Shown: positions 1-7,223, numbered from the stretch's first letter. The stretch is 11,805 nt of DNA from Clostridiales bacterium (GCA_021202835.1 JAJQCI010000359.1:1-11805); one strand, 5' to 3'. Notes: generated by a model not told the origin, from the sequence alone. Numbers and translations: made by a program.

Positions 1-1
1 G

Positions 2-757
2 CTTGGCATAGGCTTTAAGAAGAAGCCCGGCGGCCTTGTTCCCGAAGACAAGGTAGAACAGATTTACAGAATGGACGACAACAAGGGTCAGGGAAAGCTG
101 GAACAGCTTTTCAGCGAAATTCCCATTGAATATATTACTGTTTGTTCTGAAATAATAGATATGGCGGAGGAAACCTTAGGCAAGAAGCTTAACAAAAACA
201 TTCAGATAACTCTTACCGACCATATAAGCTTTGCCATAGAAAGAAGCCGAAACAACCTTGCCTATAAAAATGCCCTTCTGAATGAAATTATGAATTTTTA
301 TCCTGTTGAATATGAAATAGGAAAAAGAGCCATAAAAATTATAGAAGAAAAGCTGGGAGAAGCCCTTCTTTTAGACGAAGCCGGCTTCATAGCCCTTCAC
401 ATAGTAAACGCCGAGCTTGACACAAGTATGAGCAATATGGTAGATATAACGGAGCTTATGCAGGCTGTTGTCAAAATAGCCGAAAAGTTCTATGACAAGA
501 AATTCGACGTTGAAGGGCTTGACTACAGCCGTTTTATAACACATATGAAGTTTTTCGGCCAAAGGCTTTTCAAAAACAAAATGGCCCCCGACGACGAAGA
601 TTCAGACCTAAGAGAAAGCATAAAAGCCGCCTACGGCAGAGACTACAGCTGTGCCGTTAAAATAAGGGGCTACATCTCTTCCAAATACAACAAATCAATA
701 ACTGAAGAAGAAATGGCATTTTTGACAATTCATTTAAGAAGAATTTCAAAGGCTTAA
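2..757 (+). CDS. glcT: BglG/GlcT-family PTS transcription antiterminator (5' partial)
   Basis: Open from the window edge, so the N-terminus is missing. The first visible residues (LGIGFKKKPGG) match the end of the co-antiterminator (CAT) RNA-binding domain of BglG-family proteins. Two PTS regulation domains follow. Numbering from the first full codon, the four expected phosphorylatable histidines are present: PRD1 His74 (DHISFAIERS) and His133 (FIALHIVNAEL), PRD2 His181 (RFITHMKFFG) and His244 (FLTIHLRRIS). Known for the family: EII and HPr phosphorylate the PRDs, and the active dimer binds a ribonucleic antiterminator (RAT) hairpin to prevent termination in the leader of its target. The gene sits directly upstream of a glucose-type EIICBA, ptsH and ptsI, as in B. 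subtilis glcT-ptsGHI, which supports GlcT over LicT or SacT; the symbol rests mainly on this synteny. The ATG at 71 is internal and not the true start. Confidence 0.9.
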   Translation, partial: LGIGFKKKPGGLVPEDKVEQIYRMDDNKGQGKLEQLFSEIPIEYITVCSEIIDMAEETLGKKLNKNIQITLTDHISFAIERSRNNLAYKNALLNEIMNFYPVEYEIGKRAIKIIEEKLGEALLLDEAGFIALHIVNAELDTSMSNMVDITELMQAVVKIAEKFYDKKFDVEGLDYSRFITHMKFFGQRLFKNKMAPDDEDSDLRESIKAAYGRDYSCAVKIRGYISSKYNKSITEEEMAFLTIHLRRISKA

Positions 758-768
758 GGTTAGTATAT

Positions 769-805
769 CGTTTTCACTCCCGAATCCGGATAGGGAACGG
801 AAATG
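769..805 (+). promoter_or_regulatory. Leader hairpin between glcT and ptsG, candidate RAT/terminator
   Basis: Positions 769-781 (CGTTTTCACTCCC) pair with 793-805 (GGGAACGGAAATG): a 7-bp lower stem with two G-U pairs, a 2x2 internal loop (AC/CA) and a 4-bp upper stem closing an 11-nt loop. The run ATTTTATAT follows (806-814). A stem, internal loop and upper stem is the general architecture of BglG-family RAT elements, but the sequence does not match the LicT/SacY consensus that I recall. It could instead be a weak terminator of the antiterminator gene. No second GC-rich hairpin was seen between 806 and the ptsG ribosome binding site, so the element may serve both roles. Confidence 0.5.
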
Positions 806-870
806 ATTTTATATAACAATAAAACAACAACTTACAAATTCTCTGAAAAACAAAACAGGAGGTTAAGATT

Positions 871-3015
871 ATGAAAGACAAAATTTTCGGAGTTTTGCAA
901 AGGGTAGGACGTTCTTTCATGCTTCCCATAGCTATCCTTCCCATAGCCGGCGTTTTGCTTGGCATAGCCAGCTCTCTCACAAACACAACCACCCTTGAAG
1001 CTTATCACTTAACAGCCATTTTCGGCGAGGGTACAATTCTTAATGCACTGCTTGTTGTTATGAACGACGTAGCAAATGTTATTTTTGACAACCTGCCATT
1101 GCTGTTTGCCGTAGGCGTTGCCTTAGGTATGGCCAAAAAGGAGAAAGAGGTTGCGGCTCTTGCGGCTGTTATTGCTTTCTTCGTTATGCATTCCGCTATA
1201 AGCGCCTGCCTTACCGTTTCCGGCAAGGTTTTGGCCGACGGCTCACTTGCTCCCAACGTTTTAAGCGGTACTATTACTTCAGTCTGCGGAATTCAGTCAC
1301 TTCAGGTCGGCGTTTTCGGCGGCGTTATCGTAGGTATAGGCGTTGCCGCTCTGCACAACAAATTCTATAAAATTCAGCTGCCCAACGCACTGTCGTTCTT
1401 CGGCGGAACAAGATTCGTACCCATTATCTCAACTGTTGTATATATGTTTGTAGGTATTCTTCTCTACTTCGTATGGCCCACAGTTCAGAACGGTATCTAT
1501 GCCCTCGGCGGCCTTGTTACAGGCTCGGGCTATTTGGGAACACTTATCTTCGGTCTTGTAAAGAGAGCCCTTATTCCCTTCGGTCTTCACCACGTTTTCT
1601 ATATGCCCTTCTGGCAGACTGCCGTAGGCGGAACTATGGAAGTTGCGGGACAGGTTGTTGAAGGCGGACAGAACATATTCTTCGCTCAGCTTGCAGATTC
1701 TGCAAACATTGCTCACTTCAGCGCCGACGCCACAAGATATTTCTCAGGCGAATTCATTTTCATGATTTTCGGTCTGCCCGGTGCAGCCCTTGCTATGTAT
1801 CACTGCGCTAAGCCCGAAAAGAAAAAAGAGGCCGGCGGTCTTCTTCTTTCGGCAGCTCTTGCAAGTATGTTTACGGGAATTACCGAACCTATAGAGTTCT
1901 CATTCCTCTTTGTTGCTCCCGTTCTTTTCGGTGTTCAGGTTATACTTGCCGGTTCGGCTTATATGATTGCCCATATGCTTAACATAGCCGTAGGTCTTAC
2001 ATTCTCAGGCGGTCTTATCGACCTTTTCTTCTTCGGCATATTACAGGGCAACAGCAAAACAAGCTGGCTTCTTATCATACCCGTAGGTATTGTTTATTTC
2101 ATACTTTATTATGTATCCTTCCGTTTCCTTATTACTAAGTTTAACTTCAAGACTCCCGGCCGTGAAGACGACGACGAGGAAACAAAGCTTTATACAAAGG
2201 CCGACGTAAACGCCAGAAGAGAAGCCGCAAAGGCTTCGGGCTCCGCAGGCGGCGGCGATGCTGTTTCAGCTCTTATTACACAGGGCTTAGGCGGCAAAAA
2301 GAACATCTCAGACGTTGACTGCTGTGCTACAAGACTTCGTATAACCGTTTTCGATTCAAGTCTTGTTGACGACGGTATTTTGAAATCAACAGGCGCTTCG
2401 GGCGTTATCCACAAGGGTACAGGCGTTCAGGTTGTATACGGCCCCAACGTAACAGTTGTTAAGTCAAACCTTGAAGACTATCTTGAAAGCCCTGCAAGCG
2501 ACGCACCTGTTACCGTTACGGCTCCTGCTTCTGTTAAGAAGGAAGCCAAGGCCGCTAAAAGTGTAAACGCAAGTGTTTACAGCCCTATGAAAGGTAAGGT
2601 TATAACACTTGAAGCCGTTGCCGACGGAGTATTCTCTGAGGGAATGCTGGGTCAGGGCGCAGCTGTTGAGCCTGAAGACGGCAAGGTTTACGCTCCCTTT
2701 GACGGCGAGGTTCAGATGGTTTATGAAACGAAGCACGCTTTGGGCCTTATGTCAAACGACGGAGTTGAGCTTCTTATTCACATTGGTCTTGACACAGTTC
2801 AGCTCGGCGGCAAAAACTTCGACATAAAGGTTAAGGACGGTCAGAAAATAAAGAAGGGCGACCTTCTGGCTATAGCCGACCTTGAGGGAATCAAGAAGGC
2901 AGGCTACAGAACCGTTACTCCCGTAATTGTCACCAATTCCGACGACTTCAGCGAAATCAAGCAGGTTAAGGAAGGCAGCGGCAGTGCAGGAGACAAGATT
3001 ATCACTGTTAAATAA
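871..3015 (+). CDS. ptsG: PTS glucose-type EIICBA permease
   Basis: Membrane permease that imports and phosphorylates a hexose, most likely glucose. Domain order is C-B-A in 714 residues. EIIC covers about 1-425: an N-terminus typical of PtsG, multiple membrane segments, IPFGLHHVFYMPFW near 235-248, and the GITEPIEF motif at 336-343. A charged linker follows (430-455). EIIB covers about 460-540 with DCCATRLR and phosphorylated Cys485. EIIA(Glc-like) covers about 568-712 with His622 (KHALG) and phospho-acceptor His637 (LLIHIGLD). The start has a strong AGGAGG (857-862) eight bases upstream. It is first in the ptsG-ptsH-ptsI cluster behind glcT, so substrate-dependent antitermination is likely. 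Odd: a second cysteine (Cys484) directly precedes the catalytic one, where Ala is usual. The EIIC subfamily also contains maltose/glucosamine-type members, so substrate is inferred. Confidence 0.93.
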   Translation: MKDKIFGVLQRVGRSFMLPIAILPIAGVLLGIASSLTNTTTLEAYHLTAIFGEGTILNALLVVMNDVANVIFDNLPLLFAVGVALGMAKKEKEVAALAAVIAFFVMHSAISACLTVSGKVLADGSLAPNVLSGTITSVCGIQSLQVGVFGGVIVGIGVAALHNKFYKIQLPNALSFFGGTRFVPIISTVVYMFVGILLYFVWPTVQNGIYALGGLVTGSGYLGTLIFGLVKRALIPFGLHHVFYMPFWQTAVGGTMEVAGQVVEGGQNIFFAQLADSANIAHFSADATRYFSGEFIFMIFGLPGAALAMYHCAKPEKKKEAGGLLLSAALASMFTGITEPIEFSFLFVAPVLFGVQVILAGSAYMIAHMLNIAVGLTFSGGLIDLFFFGILQGNSKTSWLLIIPVGIVYFILYYVSFRFLITKFNFKTPGREDDDEETKLYTKADVNARREAAKASGSAGGGDAVSALITQGLGGKKNISDVDCCATRLRITVFDSSLVDDGILKSTGASGVIHKGTGVQVVYGPNVTVVKSNLEDYLESPASDAPVTVTAPASVKKEAKAAKSVNASVYSPMKGKVITLEAVADGVFSEGMLGQGAAVEPEDGKVYAPFDGEVQMVYETKHALGLMSNDGVELLIHIGLDTVQLGGKNFDIKVKDGQKIKKGDLLAIADLEGIKKAGYRTVTPVIVTNSDDFSEIKQVKEGSGSAGDKIITVK

Positions 3016-3017
3016 TA

Positions 3018-3076
3018 AATAATTTAAACGGAAACCGCAGCTCTCGGAAGTACCTGCGGTTTCCAAATAAATTATT
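3018..3076 (+). other. Two-tier intercistronic hairpin between ptsG and ptsH
   Basis: A perfect 11-bp stem, GGAAACCGCAG (3030-3040) with CTGCGGTTTCC (3054-3064), closes a 13-nt loop. Beyond a 3x3 internal loop, an AT stem of 9 bp continues it: AATAATTTA (3018-3026) with TAAATTATT (3068-3076). No U run follows on either strand, so it does not look like a standard intrinsic terminator. It begins just after the ptsG stop codon and ends five bases before the ptsH AGGAGG (3081-3086). Inference: an mRNA stability or processing element that sets ptsHI output relative to ptsG, or a partial attenuator. Confidence 0.6.
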
Positions 3077-3092
3077 ATACAGGAGGTTTAAA

Positions 3093-3350
3093 ATGAAAAG
3101 CTTTAATTATGTTATTACAGACGAAGTCGGTATTCACGCCAGACCGGCAGGGCTTTTGGTTAAAGCCGTTAAGGCCCTTTCTTCAACAGTTGTTATAAAA
3201 TCCGGAGCTAAGTCGGCCGACGCTTCAAAGCTTATGGCGGTTATGGGCCTGGGTGTTAAAAAGGGCACAGAGGTTACCGTTGAGGTTACGGGAGAAAACG
3301 AGGCGGCCGACGCTGTTGAAGTAGAAAATTTCTTTAAAAACAATTTATAA
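3093..3350 (+). CDS. ptsH: Phosphocarrier protein HPr
   Basis: Small cytoplasmic phosphocarrier (85 residues, normal HPr length is 85-90) that takes phosphate from EI and passes it to EIIA domains. The active-site motif is intact: GIHARPAG with His15 and Arg17. The start is set by AGGAGG at 3081-3086, six bases upstream. It lies between EIICBA and EI, 20 bases before ptsI. Odd: in ungapped alignment with B. subtilis HPr from memory, position 46 (the HPr-kinase serine) is Lys and a serine is at 45 (ADASKLMAVMGLG versus the usual NLKSIMGVMSLG); position 52 is Gly instead of Ser. Regulation through HPr(Ser46-P)/CcpA may therefore be altered or absent for this copy. Confidence 0.96.
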   Translation: MKSFNYVITDEVGIHARPAGLLVKAVKALSSTVVIKSGAKSADASKLMAVMGLGVKKGTEVTVEVTGENEAADAVEVENFFKNNL

Positions 3351-3370
3351 AGAAAAGGACGGGGACAGGT

Positions 3371-4984
3371 ATGGAAAAGTTTAGCGGCAAGGCTATATTT
3401 AAAGGGGTTGCAGTCGGAAAAATAGTTTTCGGGGCAAAGGATAAACAGCAGGTAAGAAGAACCAAAATAGAAGATGCTTCGGCAGAAACACAGCGCTTCG
3501 AAGAGGCTAAGGAAAGAGCTCTTAAGGAACTGGGTTCACTCTACGAAAAGGCTCTTAAGGAGGTAGGCGAAGACAACGCCGCCATATTCGAGGTTCACTC
3601 TATGCTTCTTGAAGACGAAGACTTCAACGACGCAATTAAAGACAAAATTGTAAATCAGCAGGTTAACGCAGAATATGCCGTTGCAAAAACGGGAGACGAC
3701 TATTCAGAAATGTTTGCCAATATGGAAGACGAATATTTCAGAGCAAGAGCCACCGACATCAAGGATATTTCAGAAAGGGTAATTTCTCAGCTTACAGGCG
3801 GAACGGGCTTAAGCGCTTTAAGTGAGCCCTCCATAATCGTGGCCGAAGACTTGGCCCCCAGCGAAACAATTCAGCTTGACAAAGACAAGCTTCTCGCCTT
3901 TGTAACTGAATTCGGCTCGGCAAATTCCCACACGGCAATACTTGCCAGAACCATGAATCTTCCGGCTCTTATAGGGGTTAAAATAGACAAGTCATGGAAC
4001 GGCAAAACAGGTATTGTAGACGGCTATAACGGAACGGTTATAATAGACCCGGACAATGAGACAATTGAAGAATATAAAAAGATTCAGCAGAAGGACAAAG
4101 AAAAAAGAGAGCTTCTTAAGTCTCTCAAGGGAAAGAAAACTGTTTCAAAAAGCGGTAAGACTGTTCACCTGTATGCCAACATAGGCAAGCCATCCGACTT
4201 AGGCTCGGTTATTGAAAACGACGCCGAGGGCATAGGTCTTTTCAGAAGCGAATTTTTATATCTTGATTCAAAAGACTTCCCCACTGAGGAAGAACAGTTT
4301 TCGGCCTACAAAAAGGTTGCCGAGACTATGGCCGGCAAGAAGGTTATTATAAGAACCTTAGATTTGGGCGCCGACAAACAGGTTGATTATTTCAATTTGG
4401 GTCAGGAGGACAACCCGGCTATGGGCTACAGAGCCATAAGAATCTGTCTGGACAGACAGGATATTTTCAAAACACAGTTAAGGGCACTCTTAAGAGCCAG
4501 TGCCTTCGGCAATATTTCTATTATGTACCCTATGATAATTTCCGTTGACGAGGTAAGACAGATCAAGGAAATCATAAGCGGTGTTATGGATGATTTAAGA
4601 GCCGAGGGAGTTAAGTTTAAAGAAAACATCGAACAGGGAATTATGATAGAAACTCCCGCTGCCGTTATAATGAGCTATGAGCTGGCTAAAGAGGTTGATT
4701 TCTTCAGTATAGGCACAAACGACCTGACACAGTACACTCTGGCTATAGACAGGCAGAATTCCAAGCTTGACAATATAAACGACTCTCACCACCCGGCCGT
4801 TCTCCGCTCAATCAAAACAGTTGTTGAGAACGCACACAAGGCCGGAATCTGGGCAGGAATCTGCGGCGAGTTGGGCGCAGACACCTCCCTTACGAAAACC
4901 TTCCTTGAATACGGCGTTGATGAGCTTTCGGTTTCGCCCTCCTTCGTGCTTCCCGTCAGAAAGGCCGTAACAGAAGCCGATTAA
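3371..4984 (+). CDS. ptsI: PTS Enzyme I (phosphoenolpyruvate-protein phosphotransferase)
   Basis: General cytoplasmic PTS enzyme: autophosphorylates from PEP and phosphorylates HPr. In 537 residues the order is N-terminal HPr-binding and swivelling phosphohistidine domain (about 1-230), then the PEP-binding TIM barrel (about 255-530). The phospho-acceptor is His187 in GSANSHTAILART. PEP-site motifs follow: GLFRSEFLYL (289-298), RTLDLGADKQ (328-337), ETPAA (427-431), SIGTNDLTQY (446-455), and catalytic Cys498 in GICGELGAD. The protein stops just after the barrel (SPSFVLPVRK), roughly 35-40 residues earlier than E. coli or B. subtilis EI; I recall short EIs of about 540 residues in Clostridia, so this need not be a truncation. 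Start: purine-rich GGACGGGG upstream, weaker than for ptsG and ptsH. Last gene of the operon. Confidence 0.96.
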   Translation: MEKFSGKAIFKGVAVGKIVFGAKDKQQVRRTKIEDASAETQRFEEAKERALKELGSLYEKALKEVGEDNAAIFEVHSMLLEDEDFNDAIKDKIVNQQVNAEYAVAKTGDDYSEMFANMEDEYFRARATDIKDISERVISQLTGGTGLSALSEPSIIVAEDLAPSETIQLDKDKLLAFVTEFGSANSHTAILARTMNLPALIGVKIDKSWNGKTGIVDGYNGTVIIDPDNETIEEYKKIQQKDKEKRELLKSLKGKKTVSKSGKTVHLYANIGKPSDLGSVIENDAEGIGLFRSEFLYLDSKDFPTEEEQFSAYKKVAETMAGKKVIIRTLDLGADKQVDYFNLGQEDNPAMGYRAIRICLDRQDIFKTQLRALLRASAFGNISIMYPMIISVDEVRQIKEIISGVMDDLRAEGVKFKENIEQGIMIETPAAVIMSYELAKEVDFFSIGTNDLTQYTLAIDRQNSKLDNINDSHHPAVLRSIKTVVENAHKAGIWAGICGELGADTSLTKTFLEYGVDELSVSPSFVLPVRKAVTEAD

Positions 4985-5007
4985 GACGAAGCACAGACAT
5001 ATATATA

Positions 5008-5051
5008 GGCGGCGTATATCTTATTGGGAACGGGATATACGCCGTTGTTTT
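5008..5051 (+). terminator. Intrinsic terminator of the ptsGHI operon
   Basis: A perfect 11-bp stem, CGGCGTATATC (5010-5020) with GATATACGCCG (5034-5044), extended by two G-U pairs at the base, is followed by TTGTTTT (5045-5051). It lies 24 bases after the ptsI stop codon and separates the PTS operon from the next gene. Confidence 0.9.
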
Positions 5052-5090
5052 GCCTAGGCTCCTCTGTTATAAGCCTTATACAAATTTATA

Positions 5091-5119
5091 TTGACAGACG
5101 TTAAAAAAAGGTTTAAAAT
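5091..5119 (+). promoter_or_regulatory. Promoter of the membrane glycosyltransferase-like gene
   Basis: TTGACA (5091-5096), a 17-base spacer and TAAAAT (5114-5119) form a near-consensus housekeeping promoter; the start of transcription would be near 5126, about 45 bases before the ATG at 5171. The promoter lies within a large imperfect palindrome, listed separately. Confidence 0.8.
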
Positions 5120-5143
5120 CATTTGTGAAAATGATGTTTAACC
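5103..5143 (-). terminator. Minus-strand terminator-like palindrome overlapping the promoter
   Basis: On the minus strand, 5143-5129 (GGTTAAACATCATTT) pairs with 5124-5110 (AAATGATTTTAAACC), 13 of 15 positions, around a 4-nt loop, and is followed by seven T's (5109-5103). That is the form of an intrinsic terminator for leftward transcription, although no minus-strand gene lies to its right. It might stop antisense transcripts from entering ptsI, or act as an operator, since its left arm contains the -10 box. A further pair, TTGACAG (5091-5097) and CTGTCAA (5143-5149), flanks it. Confidence 0.5.
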
Positions 5144-5170
5144 TGTCAAAAAAGTAAATGTGAGGACAAG

Positions 5171-7064
5171 ATGAATACACCGAAAAAAGTTTTAAGTTAT
5201 TTAAGTGATGAAAGTGCCATATTAAAGCTAAACAATGTTTTAAATGTTTTTAATTTGCTTGCTGCAATATGCATTGTAGTTATTTCCGCCGTTGTCTTTT
5301 ATTACACAGATTTTTCAGATACTCTTGATAATTCTGTTATGCTCGCCGAATCGATATTCGGGGGGGGGTATTTCTGATTTTTACGGCTACGCCGTCGAAA
5401 ATGCACATTCCAACACGGTGTTTTCGGCCAATTATAATATTTTCTTATATATAGTTTTTATGATTTGGAACCTGCCTACGGTAGTTATTCATTTCATAAG
5501 CGGTTTTGATTATATGAATTCCGTTTTAGCCCTGCTTTGGTGTAAGCTGCTTATTGTTTTGGCAAATATAGGAATAATTGTTGTTATTAACAAAATATTA
5601 AAGCTGTTTGATGATGAAAGAGATTTGTTTAAATCAGCTGCTTTGCTGTTTGCTGTTAATACCTGTGTTATAATACCTTCAATGGTGGCTGTTCAGTATG
5701 ATAATTTGTCTTTGCTGTGTGTGCTGGCCGGCTTATATTTTTATATAAAGAACGACAACAAAAAATTCACACTGTTTTTTGCTGCTGCCGTTCCTTTAAA
5801 AAGCTTTGCCGTTTTTGTATATATTCCCCTGCTTCTTATGAAGGAAAAAAATATTGCCAGAATAATATTAAAAACAGCTGTTGTATTCGTGATTCAGCTT
5901 GTTTTTGCACTGCCCTTTATAGGTGACACCTATTATAAAATTGCCGTCGGCCGCCAAAACAGAGACGCTGTAAGCCTTATTTTGGGCGCAGCCACAAACA
6001 TAGCCGGCTATAATATAAATTTGTTTGCGTTTATGTTTATTGCAATATGCGTGTTTTGCTACGCCGATAAAAGCAGTGATGAAAAGGACAGAGCCTATAA
6101 AAGCATATATGTAAGCTTTGCCTCCTTTGTATCGCTTATTTGTTTTATGAGTATACGCTCCTACTGGGTGATTCTTGTTGTTCCCTTTGCGGTAATGACA
6201 GCTTGTCTGAACAAGAGACATTTTACAGAGAATGTCTTGGTTTTAATTATTTCCACTGCTTCATATACACTCCATGGCCTTATGAACCACTGGATATACA
6301 GCATAGACAGGCTTGTTTCCTTTCTTGCTTTAAAAAGCAGAAATATAGATTCGTCGGCACTGCGCTACGGCAGTATAAAGGGCTTTTTTGAATATTACGG
6401 CTTAACAAAATATTCTCACTTTCTTTACAGTATATTTTTCGCCGGAATGTTTATACTCCTTATTTTAAATATTCCGAAATTCGTAAATATTAAAAAACCC
6501 GAAGAATCCGGCTGCAGTATTGTGTCAAAATACGGTCCGCTTCTGTGTTTTTTACAAAATTGTATAACAGCGGCAGTTATCTTTATACTGTTATATGCCA
6601 ATTTGGCAAACGCCGGACATTATGTATATGACACAACCGCAGGTGAAAGCCTTTACGTCGAAAGCAGGCTTGAAAACAAAGGCACTGCCCTACAGTCCTT
6701 TATGTGTGAAAGTGATGACATAATTGAAAGTATAACCTTTAAGGCCGATAATAAAATCGAAAACAGGCAAAACAGGTCTGCTTTAAAATTTGAAATTTCG
6801 GATAATAAAACAGGTAAAATATTGGCAAGGGAAACTGTAGGGGTTAATATGATTTCGTCTCAAAATGACTTTACAATTAAATTCAATAAGGCGAAAATAG
6901 AGAAGGGTCACATATATACGGTAAAATTTCAGGGAATCGGCGGAACAAACGAAGCAATGACCGATATATTTTTGGCACGAACTGAAGAGCTGATTTACGG
7001 CGACTTTCCTGCATATATAGACGGTGAACCCAAAGATTATAATCTCAGTCTTAAAATCAGATAG
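5171..7064 (+). CDS. Polytopic membrane protein resembling GT-C glycosyltransferases, frame broken at a G9 run
   Basis: Two overlapping frames belong to one gene. The ATG at 5171 (GAGGACA upstream) reads to a stop at 5375-5377 after the run of nine G's at 5360-5368. Dropping one G joins residues 1-66 to a frame that runs to 7064, giving 630 residues. The joined protein has a first membrane helix (about 26-45), an extracytoplasmic loop with acidic residues (Glu60, Asp69 in ISDFYGY), about ten more hydrophobic segments to about residue 478, a VQYDN motif (174-178), and a C-terminal soluble region (about 479-630) rich in beta-like alternation. This layout resembles lipid-linked-sugar glycosyltransferases of the GT-C fold (PMT/GT39- or GT87-like); family and substrate are inferred. 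Composition is clearly more AT-rich than the PTS genes. Own promoter; no partner genes. As written, only a 68-residue fragment is made from the natural start. Confidence 0.75.
5360..5368 (+). repeat. Homopolymer run of nine G's, candidate phase-variation switch
   Basis: This is the longest G or C run in the window (the next I noticed is six C's in walR) and it lies inside a coding region of AT-rich composition. It encodes Gly64-Gly66 in the first extracytoplasmic loop. With eight (or eleven) G's the two reading frames fuse; with nine, translation ends three codons later at TGA. Poly-G slippage of surface-sugar enzymes is known in Campylobacter and others. A sequencing or assembly indel would look the same. 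Confidence 0.7.
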
Positions 7065-7117
7065 CCCGATTCGGCGGTGTTATTAAACATTCTGAGCCCT
7101 GCCTGTACTTAATATAA

Positions 7118-7137
7118 TTTAACTTATACAAGTTAAA
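7118..7137. other. 8-bp perfect inverted repeat upstream of the regulator promoter
   Basis: TTTAACTT (7118-7125) and AAGTTAAA (7130-7137) flank ATAC. The stem is AT-rich and a loosely T-rich stretch follows (7141-7156), so it could be a weak terminator for the preceding gene. It also contains one copy of TACAAGTT (7127-7134), which recurs twice next to the downstream promoter, so an operator is equally possible. Confidence 0.4.
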
Positions 7138-7168
7138 GAATTTTATTCGTTTTTTAATCAAAATACTA

Positions 7169-7197
7169 TTGACAAAATCCTTTTTGTGGGTTATGCT
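7169..7197 (+). promoter_or_regulatory. Promoter of the Cro/C1-type regulator gene
   Basis: TTGACA (7169-7174), a 17-base spacer and TATGCT (7192-7197). Transcription would start near 7204, leaving a leader of about 140 bases before the regulator's ATG at 7345. Confidence 0.7.
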
Positions 7198-7206
7198 TAT
7201 TTAATG

Positions 7207-7223
7207 GTACAAGTGTACAAGTT
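7207..7223. promoter_or_regulatory. Operator-like tandem repeat and palindrome at the transcription start
   Basis: TACAAGTG (7208-7215) and TACAAGTT (7216-7223) are back-to-back copies of one motif, and GTACA-AG-TGTAC (7207-7218) is an inverted repeat. They begin about ten bases after the -10 box, where a repressor would block transcription. The simplest guess is autoregulation by the Cro/C1-type protein encoded at 7345. Confidence 0.45.

Noticed and set aside
71..73. ATG at 71 as the start of the antiterminator
   Set aside because: The same frame is open to the window edge and encodes the end of the CAT RNA-binding domain, so the gene begins outside the window.
1429..1716. Minus-strand reading frames inside ptsG
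   Set aside because: They lie opposite strongly conserved EIIC coding sequence, show no domain and have no start signals; they reflect codon bias of the real gene.
3030..3064. Intrinsic terminator between ptsG and ptsH
   Set aside because: The stem is strong but no U run follows on either strand; the downstream sequence is AAATAAATT, so it is recorded as an intercistronic structure.
5292..5359. ATG at 5292 as the start of a 590-residue membrane protein
   Set aside because: Its first 26 codons overlap, out of frame, the well-started frame from 5171; no ribosome binding site is evident, and the natural N-terminal membrane helix is encoded in the other frame. The join at the G run explains both frames.
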